Positions 34,222-43,680 of a stretch of DNA of 64,000 bases are shown one piece after another. Numbering within the stretch: position 1 is the stretch's first letter; the number at the start of each line of letters is the position of its first letter. The DNA comes from Megasphaera stantonii. Lineage in GTDB: Bacteria; Bacillota; Negativicutes; Veillonellales; Megasphaeraceae. The notes under the pieces were generated by a model. That model ran no database searches. It saw only the letters and a program-made list of their open reading frames with translations, and was not told the DNA's origin. The stretch is from contig NZ_CP029462.1 in the NCBI RefSeq assembly GCF_003367905.1, positions 1,922,001 to 1,986,000 of the forward strand, given 5' to 3'. Made by a program: the position numbers and the translations under genes.

Positions 34222-35598
34222 ATGGCTAGAGTAAAAATAACGGAAACGGTACTGCGGGACGGTCATCAGTCCATCGCGGCGACGCGCATGCGCCTGAGCC
34301 AGATGCAGCCCGTATTGGAAGCGATGGACGAAGTAGGGTACGGCGCCTTGGAATGCTGGGGCGGCGCGACCTTCGACACGTGCATGCGCTTTTTGGACGA
34401 AGACCCGTGGGAACGGCTGCGGACGATTAAAAAATACGTCAAAAAAACGCCCCTGCAAATGCTGCTCCGCGGCCAAAACATCTTAGGATACCGCCATTAC
34501 GCCGACGACGTCGTGTATGAATTCGTCAACAGAGCCGTAGACAACGGCATTGACATCATCCGCGTCTTCGACGCTCTCAACGATTCCCGCAACATGGAAT
34601 CGGCTATCCGTGCTGCGAAGGACACGAAGTCCGTCCACGTTCAGGGCGCTATCGTCTATACGATCAGCCCGATTCACACTATGGAATCCTTTACGAAGGG
34701 CGCTTTGGAGCTGCAGCGTATGGGCGTCGACTCCCTGTGTATCAAGGACATGTCGGGTCTGTTGTCCCCCTATGACGCGTACAATCTTGTGCGCATGCTG
34801 AAAAAGCACCTGTCCATACCGATTGAGCTGCACACGCACTGCACCTGCGGCTTCGGTGAAATGACCTATATGAAGGCTATCGAAGCCGGCGTAGATATTA
34901 TCGACACGGCCTTGTCGCCCTTTGGCGAAGTGACGAGCCAACCGCCGACAGAGTCGGTCGTCATGTCCCTGAAGAACACGATTTACGATACGGGCATCGA
35001 CGTCGAACGGCTCTGGCCTCTGACAGAGCACTTCAAGCAGGTCCGCAAGGAGCTGGCCGACGAATTCAACTTGACCATGCCCAGCCAGATCAATCCGGCT
35101 GTCCGCAAGTACCAGATTCCCGGCGGCATGCTGACGAACCTGTACAACCAGCTCAAAGGGCAGGGCGCGGAAGACCGCTTTGACGAAGTGCTGGCGGAAA
35201 TGCCGAACGTGCGCCGCGATTTGGGCTATCCGCCCCTCGTTACGCCGACGAGCCAGATTACCGGCTCGGCCGCCGCGCTCAACGTCCTGTACGGCCGCTA
35301 TAAAATCGTGACCAACGAAGTGCGGGACATCGTCCGCGGCAAGTATGGCCGCGTTCCCGGTGAAATCACGGAAGAATTCCGCAAGATGTGCATCGGCGAC
35401 GAACCGGTTATTACGCATCGTCCGGCTGACGATTTAGAACCAGAATTGGAAAAAGCCAAGCAGGCCCTGGCCGACGAAGGCTTCCCCGACGCCGCGCCGG
35501 AAGACGTCTTAGGCTACGCCATCTTCCCGGAAGTAGCCCTGCCGTTTTTCAAAAAACGCCGCGACATGCAGAAACGCAGTGCCGCGACGCAGGGATAA
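34222..35598 (+). CDS. Carboxyltransferase subunit (oxaloacetate decarboxylase alpha/transcarboxylase 5S type), no biotin domain
   Basis: The 458-residue TIM-barrel enzyme has TVLRDGHQSIAATRMR near residue 10 (metal Asp), LECWGGATFDTC near residue 44, the carboxylated-Lys region CIKDMSGLLSPYDA near residue 175 and ELHTHCTCGFGEM with the metal-binding HxH near residue 205. It ends without a biotinyl (MKM) domain, so it needs a separate biotin carrier. It resembles the 5S transcarboxylase or OadA/PycB catalytic subunit. The exact substrate is not determined by sequence; in a propionate- or caproate-type fermenter, C4 acid interconversion is plausible. Confidence 0.83.
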   Translation: MARVKITETVLRDGHQSIAATRMRLSQMQPVLEAMDEVGYGALECWGGATFDTCMRFLDEDPWERLRTIKKYVKKTPLQMLLRGQNILGYRHYADDVVYEFVNRAVDNGIDIIRVFDALNDSRNMESAIRAAKDTKSVHVQGAIVYTISPIHTMESFTKGALELQRMGVDSLCIKDMSGLLSPYDAYNLVRMLKKHLSIPIELHTHCTCGFGEMTYMKAIEAGVDIIDTALSPFGEVTSQPPTESVVMSLKNTIYDTGIDVERLWPLTEHFKQVRKELADEFNLTMPSQINPAVRKYQIPGGMLTNLYNQLKGQGAEDRFDEVLAEMPNVRRDLGYPPLVTPTSQITGSAAALNVLYGRYKIVTNEVRDIVRGKYGRVPGEITEEFRKMCIGDEPVITHRPADDLEPELEKAKQALADEGFPDAAPEDVLGYAIFPEVALPFFKKRRDMQKRSAATQG

Positions 35599-35900
35599 TT
35601 ACATATGCTATGGGAAACACCTGACGAGTCGATTGTCAGGTGTTTTTATCTTCTGCGCTGAAAAGCTTATTGTCCAGTATAATCTTCGGTACGTCTCTTT
35701 TCTCATGTACATGGAAGAGAAACAGTTTCTTTCCCTTTGTCCGACTCCGTTGTCCTTTTAGCATAGACGGCATTACATTTTCCTATATTTTTTTGCCGAA
35801 ATATATTGACATTATGCTCCGCTTCAATGGTATGATACGGTCATAGCAAAGAATGCAGTCATTACAGGTGTATACCATCTAGTTGTCAGGAAGAATTGAC
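35599..35900 (+). promoter_or_regulatory. Intergenic: terminator and promoter of the PLP enzyme gene
   Basis: This 302-base gap begins with the terminator at 35615-35648. Further on it holds TTGACA at 35806-35811 and TATGAT at 35831-35836, a 19-base spacer slightly longer than ideal. I see no riboswitch consensus in it. Confidence 0.5.
35615..35648 (+). terminator. Terminator after the carboxyltransferase gene
   Basis: AACACCTGAC (35615-35624) pairs perfectly with GTCAGGTGTT (35635-35644), followed by a run of T. Confidence 0.85.
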
Positions 35901-37085
35901 ATGGAACGAAACATGAACAGAGGCACGGAAATTATCATGCAGGGAGCGGAAGTAAAAGGGACGCTGAGCACGCCGGAAGTCCTGCCCATTTACTTGACGA
36001 CGGCTTTCCGCGGCGGAGCCGACTTGGACGAATTAAACGAATACTACGCTGTCAAAGGCTACACATATAACCGTATCAGGAATCCGAACCGCAATGCCTT
36101 GACCGAACTGGTCAGCTATCTGGAAGGCGGTGAAGCGTCCATGATCTGCAGTTCCGGCATGGGAGCGATTACGACGACGCTCCTGTCCCTAGCCGACGCC
36201 GGCGACCACATCCTGGCCAACAGCAATTTGTACGGCGAAACGCTGGAAATTCTGGACGTCATCAAGCGGTACGGCATCGAATCGACGTGCGTTGACTTTA
36301 CCGATATAGAAGCTGTACGGAAGGCCGTGCAGGCAAACACGAAGATCGTCTATACGGAAGTCATTTCCAATCCGACCATGGCCGTCGTAGACGTAGAGGC
36401 CGTGGCCCGCATCGCCCACGACTGCGGCGCTAAGCTCGTCGTAGACAATACGTTTACGACGTCGACGGTCATCAAGCCCATCGATTTCGGCGCAGACGTG
36501 ACGATCAACAGCCTGACCAAATTTATGAACGGTCACAGCGACATCGTCGGCGGCTCGGCTACGGCGTCGAAGGATATCGTCGACAAGGCCTGCAAGCTGC
36601 AGGCCCTCCTGGGATGCACTCTCGACCCGTTTTCGTCCTATTTATGCGAACGGAGCCTGCGGACCCTGGACCTGCGCATGGAACGGCAGCTGAAAAACGC
36701 CGAAGCCTTGGCGAAAGCCCTCGACGAGCATCCCTGCGTGCTGAAGGTCAACCATCCCAGCCTGCCGACCCATCCCCAGCATGATATTGCCAAGCGCTTG
36801 TTTGCCAAGGGATACGGCGCCATGCTCAGCTTTGAAATGCCCGAAGACCGGGAAAAAATCAACGCCTTCATGCGCCGCCTGCACATTGCCAAATACGCCA
36901 TGACCCTGGGCGGCTACGCGACGACCCTGTCCTACCCCATCTTGTCGTCCCATGCGTCCGTTCCCAGGGACATACGCTTGAAAATGGGTATTACAGACGG
37001 CTTGATGCGGGTGTCCGTCGGCCTGGAAGACGTCCAGGATTTGATTGCCGACTTTACGCAGGCGCTGAGCGTCTTTGAAAAATAA
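35901..37085 (+). CDS. Trans-sulfuration family PLP enzyme (methionine gamma-lyase/cystathionine gamma-synthase type)
   Basis: The 394-residue protein belongs to the Cys/Met-metabolism PLP family. Visible motifs are ICSSGMGAITTTLLSLADAGDHIL near residue 84, a Tyr of substrate binding (YTEVISNPTMAVVD), LVVDNTFTTSTVIKP near 190 and the PLP Lys in INSLTKFMNGHSDIVGGS near 208. The start at 35901 follows AGGAAG. The family includes MegL, MetB, MetC and O-acetylhomoserine sulfhydrylase; the sequence alone does not separate them. It lies 20 bases before an NhaC antiporter gene, a pairing seen in amino-acid degradation loci. Confidence 0.8.
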   Translation: MERNMNRGTEIIMQGAEVKGTLSTPEVLPIYLTTAFRGGADLDELNEYYAVKGYTYNRIRNPNRNALTELVSYLEGGEASMICSSGMGAITTTLLSLADAGDHILANSNLYGETLEILDVIKRYGIESTCVDFTDIEAVRKAVQANTKIVYTEVISNPTMAVVDVEAVARIAHDCGAKLVVDNTFTTSTVIKPIDFGADVTINSLTKFMNGHSDIVGGSATASKDIVDKACKLQALLGCTLDPFSSYLCERSLRTLDLRMERQLKNAEALAKALDEHPCVLKVNHPSLPTHPQHDIAKRLFAKGYGAMLSFEMPEDREKINAFMRRLHIAKYAMTLGGYATTLSYPILSSHASVPRDIRLKMGITDGLMRVSVGLEDVQDLIADFTQALSVFEK

Positions 37086-37105
37086 GGCGGCGAGGAGGAA
37101 TTACT

Positions 37106-38500
37106 ATGTCAACGTATCGAAATATGACTGTCGGCCTGGCCCTCATTCCCATCATTACGCTGATTATCAGCTTAGTCATCGCCCTGAATTTTCTGGGCGC
37201 AGGCCCCCATATCCCCCTGGTCTTTTCGACGGCCATTGCCTGTCTCGTAGCCTTAAAGGCTGGGTACAAATGGGACGATATTGAAAAATTTATGCTCGAA
37301 ACCATGTCCGACGGCCTGCAGGCTTTGGTCATCCTGCTCATCGTCGGGATCTTGATCGGTACCTGGATTATATCGGGCGTCGTGCCGACGATGATCTACT
37401 ACGGCCTGCTCATCATTTCGCCTACGGTATTTCTGGCTATGTCCTACGTCCTCACGTCTATCGTAGCCTTTGCCACGGGGAGCTCGTGGAGCACTGCCGG
37501 TACCGTCGGCATTGCCCTGGTCGGTATCGGTCAGGCCATGAATATCCCCTTGGAAATGGTCGCCGGGACCGTCGTCGCCGGAGCCTATTTCGGCGATAAG
37601 ATGTCGCCCCTGTCCGATACGACCAACCTCGGCGCGGCTATCAGCGGGGCCCAGCTCTTCGAGCACATCAAGCACGTCGTCTATCCCCTCGTGCCCAGCT
37701 TTATCATCACCTTGGTCCTCTATGCCGTCCTGGGCTTTCAATACGGCGGCGCAAGCATTGACAACGAAGGCATCGACGCAATTTTGAACGGATTATCCCG
37801 TATCTTCGTCATCAATCCCATCATGCTCATTCCGCCTCTCGTCGTCATCGTGTCGGTCATCAAGAAAATGCCGGCTATTCCCGGCCTGTTCATCAGCGCC
37901 TTTATTGCGGCCCTGCTGGCTATGGGCATACAAGGCGCCAGCCTGTCCGACGTCATCAGCGTGGCTTTTTCCGGCTACGAATCCCACTCCGGCTCGGAAG
38001 TCATCGACAGCCTGCTGAGCCGCGGCGGCATGGTCAGCATGGGCTCTATCATCGCCCTGGTCCTCGTAGCCATGGGCTTCGGCGGCATCATCCAGAAGTC
38101 GGGTATGCTGCCCCTGCTGCTGGATAAGGTTCTGACCATCGCCAAGGGCGTAGGCGGACTCATTTGCGCGACCGTGCTGACCGGCGTCATCGCCGAAATG
38201 CTTATGGGAAGTCAGTATCTGTCGGTCATCGTGACGGGCAGCATGTATAAGGATCGCTACGCCGAAAAGGGCCTAGCTCCGAAGAATCTGTCCCGCTGCG
38301 TCGTCAATTCCGGCTGCACCGTCAGCCCCCTCGTGCCGTGGAGTAACTGCGGCGCCTTCATGGCGGCTACGCTGGGCGTCGCGACCTTGTCCTATGCGCC
38401 CTTTGCCTTCTCGTGCTATTTGACGCCTATTATCTCCATTATTATCGGCTTCATCGGCTTTACGATCGAACGCATCCCGCCGGCGCAGCCTGAGACCTAG
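37106..38500 (+). CDS. NhaC-family Na+/H+ (or amino-acid) antiporter
   Basis: This 464-residue inner-membrane transporter has about eleven hydrophobic helices. Family motifs include ATGSSWSTAGTVGIALVGIG near residue 130, GAYFGDKMSPLSDTTNLGAA near residue 162 and VNSGCTVSPLVPWSNCGAFM near residue 400. Its neighbour is the trans-sulfuration enzyme, so it may exchange methionine or a product rather than Na+/H+. Family members next to amino-acid enzymes often do this; the inference is weak. Confidence 0.85.
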   Translation: MSTYRNMTVGLALIPIITLIISLVIALNFLGAGPHIPLVFSTAIACLVALKAGYKWDDIEKFMLETMSDGLQALVILLIVGILIGTWIISGVVPTMIYYGLLIISPTVFLAMSYVLTSIVAFATGSSWSTAGTVGIALVGIGQAMNIPLEMVAGTVVAGAYFGDKMSPLSDTTNLGAAISGAQLFEHIKHVVYPLVPSFIITLVLYAVLGFQYGGASIDNEGIDAILNGLSRIFVINPIMLIPPLVVIVSVIKKMPAIPGLFISAFIAALLAMGIQGASLSDVISVAFSGYESHSGSEVIDSLLSRGGMVSMGSIIALVLVAMGFGGIIQKSGMLPLLLDKVLTIAKGVGGLICATVLTGVIAEMLMGSQYLSVIVTGSMYKDRYAEKGLAPKNLSRCVVNSGCTVSPLVPWSNCGAFMAATLGVATLSYAPFAFSCYLTPIISIIIGFIGFTIERIPPAQPET

Positions 38501-38513
38501 TACTTATATTGAA

Positions 38514-38555
38514 CCAGCCCCGTCTACCTGACTATGCTGTCGGATAGGCGGGGCT
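38514..38555. terminator. Hairpin between nhaC-type gene and convergent merR
   Basis: CCAGCCCCG (from 38514) pairs with CGGGGCTGG around 38547-38555. There is no clear T-run, but its position between convergent genes suggests a shared transcription stop. Confidence 0.6.
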
Positions 38556-38561
38556 GGCTGC

Positions 38562-39371
38562 TTATGGCGCGATGCGCACCTGCACCTCGTAGGTACAATG
38601 CTGAATTTCATAAAAGTTGTCTTCATATTCGTCGGCGACGACCAGGTGGGAAGACGGGCTGCCTTCAAAATACGTTTTGAACCAAGTATTGCTGCAAGTT
38701 TCCGACAAAAGCTTTACGCGGAAGCAGAAATAGTCCCCGCCCGGTATTTCCCGGATATAGGGATGGGAAAAGGCCGGCTTTTCTTTGATGTACATGAAGT
38801 AATACAAGGCGGATATTTCGTTCTGCAGCAGCCGATGGAAGTCCAGAATGTAGCCGTTTTGGCGGAGCATGGGAAGCTGATTGAAGGGTGTCTTGCTCTG
38901 TGCCTCCGTCAGCCTGTAGCCCGCCGCGCCGTATATTGGCTCTCCCGGATAAATCGGCGCAGCGAGAACATAGCGAGTTTCAAAGGTCTTTTTGAAGGGA
39001 ATATCGGGAAAAGCATTTTCCTTCAGATAGTTGTAATACGATACGTACCAATCTATCGTATCGACCGTGTCCTGCAGCGCTTCGATTTTTCTTTGCAGAG
39101 CTTCTTTGTGTTGCGTTAGTAGCTTCGTCAGATGTTCCGTGCCTCCGCCGTCTAATGCTATGCGGATTTCCGTCAGGGGCAGGCCCAGCTTTTGCAGGTA
39201 CTTAATGCGCTCAATGTAATGAATTTGGTCGTACGTATACTGGCGATAGCCGTTTTGCTCGTTGACCTTCGCCAGCCGGCAAAGACCTATTTTGTCGTAA
39301 TACCGCAAGGTCTGCGTAGAAATATCGAGAAGAGACGACACCTCGCCGATGTAGTAGTATTTTTCTTTCAT
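38562..39371 (-). CDS. MerR-family regulator with effector-binding domain
   Basis: The 269-residue protein has a MerR helix-turn-helix at residues 1-70 (YYYIGEVSSLLDISTQTLRYYDKIGL, NGYRQYTYDQIHYIERIKYLQKLGLPLTEI), a coiled-coil linker (KLLTQHKEALQRKIEAL) and a C-terminal GyrI-like domain. It resembles BmrR-type multidrug sensors. No obvious target gene is adjacent: the next gene left is a transporter on the other strand, and right is the restriction island. Its end marks the left edge of that island. Confidence 0.85.
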   Translation of the reverse strand: MKEKYYYIGEVSSLLDISTQTLRYYDKIGLCRLAKVNEQNGYRQYTYDQIHYIERIKYLQKLGLPLTEIRIALDGGGTEHLTKLLTQHKEALQRKIEALQDTVDTIDWYVSYYNYLKENAFPDIPFKKTFETRYVLAAPIYPGEPIYGAAGYRLTEAQSKTPFNQLPMLRQNGYILDFHRLLQNEISALYYFMYIKEKPAFSHPYIREIPGGDYFCFRVKLLSETCSNTWFKTYFEGSPSSHLVVADEYEDNFYEIQHCTYEVQVRIAP

Positions 39372-39539
39372 AGATAGCTCCGTCCTTTACAATCGTTGAT
39401 TTTATTATAGAAAATGTAAGAATATTTGTATAGATATATGTGTTATGCGAGAAACTAATGCATTAAAAAGGAATAATGTGTATACTATAAGTATCATGGA
39501 TTACCAGAATGTATAATTTGAAATGAAAGAGGAATGACT

Positions 39540-41045
39540 ATGGCTAATAAAAATAGCGTAAATATTGGATTTGAAGAAAAAATTTGGAATGCAGCTTGTG
39601 TACTGCGCGGTAATATTGACGCGTCGGAATATAAATCTGTCGTATTAGGACTTATTTTTTTGAAATACATTTCTGATTGTTTTGAGAAAAAATATAATGA
39701 ATTGGTCGAAGAAGGTGCGGGATTCGAAGAAGACAGGGATGAATATATTTCGGAAAATATCTTCTTTGTTCCTGAAAACGCTCGTTGGAACGTCATTTCT
39801 GCGGCAGCCCACAAGGAAACAATCGGCGTCGTTATAGACGAAGCTATGAAAAGCATAGAAAAAGAGAATAAGAAGTTAAAAGGTATATTGCCTAAGAATT
39901 TTGCCCGTCCTGAATTGGATAAACGGCGTCTGGGCGATGTAGTAGATTTATTTTCCAATGTAAAAATGGTAGATTCTGGAAGTGAAAAAGATATTTTAGG
40001 CAGAACGTATGAATATTGCTTAGCAAAGTTTGCAGAGCAAGAAGGCAAATTGGCAGGGGAATTTTATACCCCCGCTTGCGTGGTAAAAACGTTGGTTGAA
40101 GTATTACAGCCGTTCAATGGACGCGTGTACGATCCTTGCTGTGGTTCGGGCGGCATGTTTGTCCAATCGGCAAAATTTATCGAAAACCATGGCGGGAATA
40201 TTAATAAAATATCTGTCTACGGACAGGATTCCAATCCGACGACATGGAAAATGGCGCAGATGAATTTAGCTATTCGCGGCATCGAAGCGGATTTAGGAAG
40301 ATTTAGTGCAGATACGTTTTTTAACGACTGCCACCCGCAGTTAAAAGCGGATTTTATAATGGCAAATCCTCCCTTTAATCTTTCCGATTGGGGCGTTGAT
40401 AAGTTGCGTGACGACGTTCGCTGGAAATACGGCGTGCCGCCGGCAGGAAACGCTAACTTTGCCTGGCTTCAGCACATGATTTGGCATTTAGCGCCTAACG
40501 GCCGTATCGGTATGGTATTGGCAAACGGCTCGTTATCCTCTCAATCTGGCGGCGAAGGAGAAATCCGGAAACGGATCATTGAAGACGACTTAGTAGATTG
40601 TATAGTCGCCATGCCGGGACAGCTGTTTTATACGACGCAGATTCCCGTATCTTTATGGTTTCTATCTAAAAACAAGAAACAAAAAGGAAAAACCCTGTTT
40701 ATCGATGCCAGAGATATGGGGAGCTTAGTTACAAGAAAACTTCGGGAATTGGATGATGCCAAGGATATCAAAAAGATTGCCAATACGTATCATGCCTTTG
40801 TCGACGGTACGTTGGAGGATGAAAAGGGATTTTGTGCTGTCGTAACGACGGAGGATATTGCGAAGCAAGATTATATTTTGACGCCTGGACGGTATGTAGG
40901 CATTAAAGAGCTGGAAGAAGATACAGAACCGTTTGAAGAAAAAATGGCGCGTCTTACGACAGAATTGTCTGGACTATTTAAAGAATCCCATAGATTAGAG
41001 GAAGAGATTAAGAAACAATTAGGAGCGATTGGATATGATATATGA
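39540..41045 (+). CDS. hsdM: Type I restriction-modification methyltransferase HsdM
   Basis: HsdM methylates adenine at the site chosen by HsdS. The 501-residue protein has an N-terminal HsdM_N helical domain (WNAACVLRGNIDASEYKSVVLGLIFLKYISD). It has the AdoMet motif DPCCGSGGMFVQSAKF near residue 200, the catalytic NPPF (MANPPFNLSDW) near residue 275 and a C-terminal coiled coil. The ATG at 39540 has GAAAGAGG seven bases upstream; the earlier ATG at 39534 is too close. Codon use is visibly AT-richer than the LPS and fab genes, suggesting transfer. Confidence 0.96.
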   Translation: MANKNSVNIGFEEKIWNAACVLRGNIDASEYKSVVLGLIFLKYISDCFEKKYNELVEEGAGFEEDRDEYISENIFFVPENARWNVISAAAHKETIGVVIDEAMKSIEKENKKLKGILPKNFARPELDKRRLGDVVDLFSNVKMVDSGSEKDILGRTYEYCLAKFAEQEGKLAGEFYTPACVVKTLVEVLQPFNGRVYDPCCGSGGMFVQSAKFIENHGGNINKISVYGQDSNPTTWKMAQMNLAIRGIEADLGRFSADTFFNDCHPQLKADFIMANPPFNLSDWGVDKLRDDVRWKYGVPPAGNANFAWLQHMIWHLAPNGRIGMVLANGSLSSQSGGEGEIRKRIIEDDLVDCIVAMPGQLFYTTQIPVSLWFLSKNKKQKGKTLFIDARDMGSLVTRKLRELDDAKDIKKIANTYHAFVDGTLEDEKGFCAVVTTEDIAKQDYILTPGRYVGIKELEEDTEPFEEKMARLTTELSGLFKESHRLEEEIKKQLGAIGYDI

Positions 41046-41089
41046 TTTTCATGAATAGACTGTAGTATAAAAAATAAGGAGATAATATT

Positions 41090-42280
41090 TTGCGATTAAA
41101 AGATGTTTGTGAAATAAATAAAAGAACATATTCTGTTAAGGAAAAGTGGTCAGTAATTTATTACCTTGATACTCAAAATATTAATAAAGGTCAAATTAAT
41201 GAAGTAAAGAGATATAATACGGAATGGGAAAAAATACCAAGTCGGGCAAAACGCAAAGTGAGTAAAAATGACATTCTGTATTCAATGGTAAGACCAAATC
41301 AACAACATTATGGAATCATTCAATCAGAAAAAGAAAATTTTCTGGTTTCAACAGGATTTGCTGTAATTACTGTGAATGAAAATATAGCTGATCCCTATTT
41401 TATTTATTATTTTCTTACACAAGCGCAAGTTATAGAGTATTTACAAAATATTGCAGAACAAAGTACTTCAACGTATCCTGCAATTAGACCTTCAGATATT
41501 GAAGAACTTGCAATAGATTTGCCTGATTTAGAAAAACAAAAGAGAATAGGTAAGTTTTTGAGATCTATTGATGAAACAATAAATGTAAAGAAAAACATAA
41601 ACGATAATTTACAGCAACAAGCACAGGCTCTATACAAGTCATGTTTTGTTGATTTTGATCCATATGATGGAATAATGCCTTCCGATTGGATTATTGGTAC
41701 CGTTGACGATCTTGCAAAAGAAATTGTATGTGGTAAAACGCCATCAACGAAGATCTCCGAGTATTATGGATCAGAAATTCCGTTTATTACGATTCCTGAT
41801 ATGCACGGAAAAATTTATGTCATGACAACAGAACGATACCTGTCAATGTATGGAGCAAATTCTCAACCCAAAAAGACTTTGCCTAAAAATTCCATTTGCG
41901 TTAGCTGTATTGGTACAGCAGGTCTTGTCTCGCTTGTGGCATCCGAAAGTCAGACAAACCAGCAGATAAACTCTATAATCCCCAAAGATGATTATTCCCC
42001 GTATTACATATATCTGTTGATGCGAACGCTTTCAGAAGTTATAAATAAATTGGGACAAGGCGGTAGCACTATTGTAAATCTTAATAAGGCACAGTTTGGA
42101 AAAATCCAGGTGATGATTCCAACGGTTGCTTCTATGAGAAAATTTGATAAAACAGTTTCTCCTTTATTTTCGGTGATTCTTGAAAATCAAAAGGAAAATA
42201 TTTATCTGTCATCACTGCGAGATACCCTTCTTCCTCGATTGATGTCCGGCGAGCTGGATGTCTCTGACATCCAGCTCTAA
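41090..42280 (+). CDS. hsdS: Type I specificity subunit HsdS (expressed copy)
   Basis: HsdS holds two target-recognition domains and directs HsdM and HsdR. The 396-residue protein starts at TTG 41090, eight bases after AAGGAG. TRD1 covers about residues 1-150, followed by a central coiled coil (IDETINVKKNINDNLQQQA), TRD2 (about 190-360) and the terminal coiled coil ending DVSDIQL. The 12-base recombination core AACGATAATTTA (41600) is in frame as NDNL in the central coil. A second core in opposite orientation follows the stop. TRD2 can therefore be swapped by inversion. Confidence 0.93.
   Translation: MRLKDVCEINKRTYSVKEKWSVIYYLDTQNINKGQINEVKRYNTEWEKIPSRAKRKVSKNDILYSMVRPNQQHYGIIQSEKENFLVSTGFAVITVNENIADPYFIYYFLTQAQVIEYLQNIAEQSTSTYPAIRPSDIEELAIDLPDLEKQKRIGKFLRSIDETINVKKNINDNLQQQAQALYKSCFVDFDPYDGIMPSDWIIGTVDDLAKEIVCGKTPSTKISEYYGSEIPFITIPDMHGKIYVMTTERYLSMYGANSQPKKTLPKNSICVSCIGTAGLVSLVASESQTNQQINSIIPKDDYSPYYIYLLMRTLSEVINKLGQGGSTIVNLNKAQFGKIQVMIPTVASMRKFDKTVSPLFSVILENQKENIYLSSLRDTLLPRLMSGELDVSDIQL
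41599..41622 (+). repeat. Inversion site A in hsdS central region
   Basis: This 24-base sequence starting AAACGATAATTTACAG matches the inverted copy at 44893-44916 with one mismatch. It holds the 12-base core AACGATAATTTA shared by all four sites. Confidence 0.85.
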
Positions 42281-42297
42281 GCCGCTAAATTATCGTT
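42269..42297 (-). repeat. Inversion site B after the hsdS stop
   Basis: This 29-base sequence beginning in the last codons of hsdS is a perfect inverted copy of 44224-44252. The 12-base core lies at 42286-42297 in minus orientation. Confidence 0.88.
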
Positions 42298-42326
42298 AAT
42301 CTTACGTGACATAAAAGGAGTTTGAA

Positions 42327-42593
42327 GTGAAATCAGAAAATAGTGAACTAGATCTTTCAAATGCCCATAAATATGCATTTCAAAATAAGCCGTATCTTTT
42401 ACATGACAGTATATGTGGCTGTTACCACTGTTTAAAAATTTTTTCTCCCATTGAAATTACTAGGTATGCAGATGATTATGGTATAGGTACAGCTATATGC
42501 CCTTATTACGGTGTGGATGCTGTTATTGGAGAAAGTTCTGGACTACCTATTACTAAAGAGTTTTTAGAAAAAATGCATAATAAGTGGTTTTGA
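42327..42593 (+). CDS. Small zinc-ribbon-like protein of unknown function
   Basis: This 88-residue protein starts at GTG 42327, seven bases after AAAGGAG. It belongs to a recognisable family of small cytoplasmic proteins with a CxxC pair early (GCYHCLKIF near residue 33) and a CPYCG pair later. Here the second pair reads CPYYG (near residue 55), so one of the four expected zinc ligands is Tyr. The conserved tail ITKEFLEKMHNKWF is intact. It lies within the invertible segment between hsdS and the recombinase. The function is unknown. Confidence 0.7.
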   Translation: MKSENSELDLSNAHKYAFQNKPYLLHDSICGCYHCLKIFSPIEITRYADDYGIGTAICPYYGVDAVIGESSGLPITKEFLEKMHNKWF

Positions 42594-42681
42594 TGTAAAA
42601 AATCTCTCAACAGCGGTGAGAGAATTAGTAAAAGAACTGCCGCTGCTCGTCGTTCTCTTATTACTGAAAGGAGAAATGGCG

Positions 42682-43665
42682 ATGAAAGAACAACTGATTT
42701 GCGAGATTCAGCAGAAGATGTTGCCCTATCTTAATAACGAACAATTACTTCAGCTAAAAATCGTATTGGATCAAGCATTTTACGGAGTAACCGTCAATAC
42801 AGAAGAAATAAGAGCGGCAGTAGACGAATGCAATACCGTAGAGTTATTTGTTTCCGCTAAACGTATTGAAGGATGTTCGGAAAAAACATTGACATATTAT
42901 AGTAAGACGATTGACGTTATGCTGGAAACTATCGGCAAAACGGCGCAGCAAATAACGACAGAAGATTTGCGGAACTATTTGATTACGTATCAAGTGGAGA
43001 GAGGCTCCAGCAAGGTTACGATTGACAATATTCGCCGTATTTTATCAAGCTTTTTTTCGTGGCTGGAAGACGAAGATTATATAATTAAAAGCCCTATCCG
43101 ACGGATTCATAAGGTGAAAACGGCAAAAATTGTCAAAGACACGTATAGCGATGAAGCGCTGGAGCTTATGCGTGATAACTGTACGAATCTACGGGATTTA
43201 GCTCTTGTCGATTTATTGGCATCGTCGGGAATGCGTGTAGGCGAGTTAGTGTTGCTGAATCGGGACGATATAGATTTTAATGAACGGGAATGTGTCGTTT
43301 GCGGAAAGGGAAATAAAGAACGGTTAGTATATTTTGACGCAAGGACGAAAATTCATTTGCAAAATTATTTGCAAAGTCGGACAGACACAAATCCTGCATT
43401 ATTTGTGTCTTTGAAAATACCTCATAATCGCCTTATGATCGGCGGTGTAGAAGCCTGCTTGAGACGATTAGGACAACGAATACGCCTTACAAAGGTGCAT
43501 CCTCATAAATTCCGGCGTACCTTTGCGACGACGGCTATTGATAAAGGGATGCCCATAGAGCAAGTACAACACTTGCTAGGACATCAGAAAATTGATACGA
43601 CGCTGCATTATGCTATGGTGAAACAACAGAATGTAAAGTTAGCACATAGAAAGTATATTGGGTAG
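42682..43665 (+). CDS. Tyrosine recombinase (XerC/D-like), likely hsdS invertase
   Basis: The 327-residue protein has an N-terminal SAM-like core-binding domain (KRIEGCSEKTLTYYSKTID, about residues 55-135). The catalytic domain shows Arg in SSGMRVGELVLLNRDDID near residue 181, Lys in CGKGNKERL, HKFRRTFAT near 273, LLGHQKIDTTLHYA with His and nucleophile Tyr near 309. The ATG at 42682 has AAAGGAG eight bases upstream; 42676 is too close. It sits between hsdS copies flanked by inverted repeats, as in other inverting type I systems, which argues against a phage integrase. Confidence 0.88.
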   Translation: MKEQLICEIQQKMLPYLNNEQLLQLKIVLDQAFYGVTVNTEEIRAAVDECNTVELFVSAKRIEGCSEKTLTYYSKTIDVMLETIGKTAQQITTEDLRNYLITYQVERGSSKVTIDNIRRILSSFFSWLEDEDYIIKSPIRRIHKVKTAKIVKDTYSDEALELMRDNCTNLRDLALVDLLASSGMRVGELVLLNRDDIDFNERECVVCGKGNKERLVYFDARTKIHLQNYLQSRTDTNPALFVSLKIPHNRLMIGGVEACLRRLGQRIRLTKVHPHKFRRTFATTAIDKGMPIEQVQHLLGHQKIDTTLHYAMVKQQNVKLAHRKYIG

Positions 43666-43680
43666 AAAGGGTAAAGAAAT

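Noticed and set aside
35649-35900. SAM or other riboswitch before the trans-sulfuration gene
   Set aside because: No recognisable riboswitch consensus or matching stem arrangement could be traced.
42682-43665. Phage integrase marking a prophage
   Set aside because: No phage genes are nearby, and the gene is framed by hsdS inverted repeats, which fits an invertase better.
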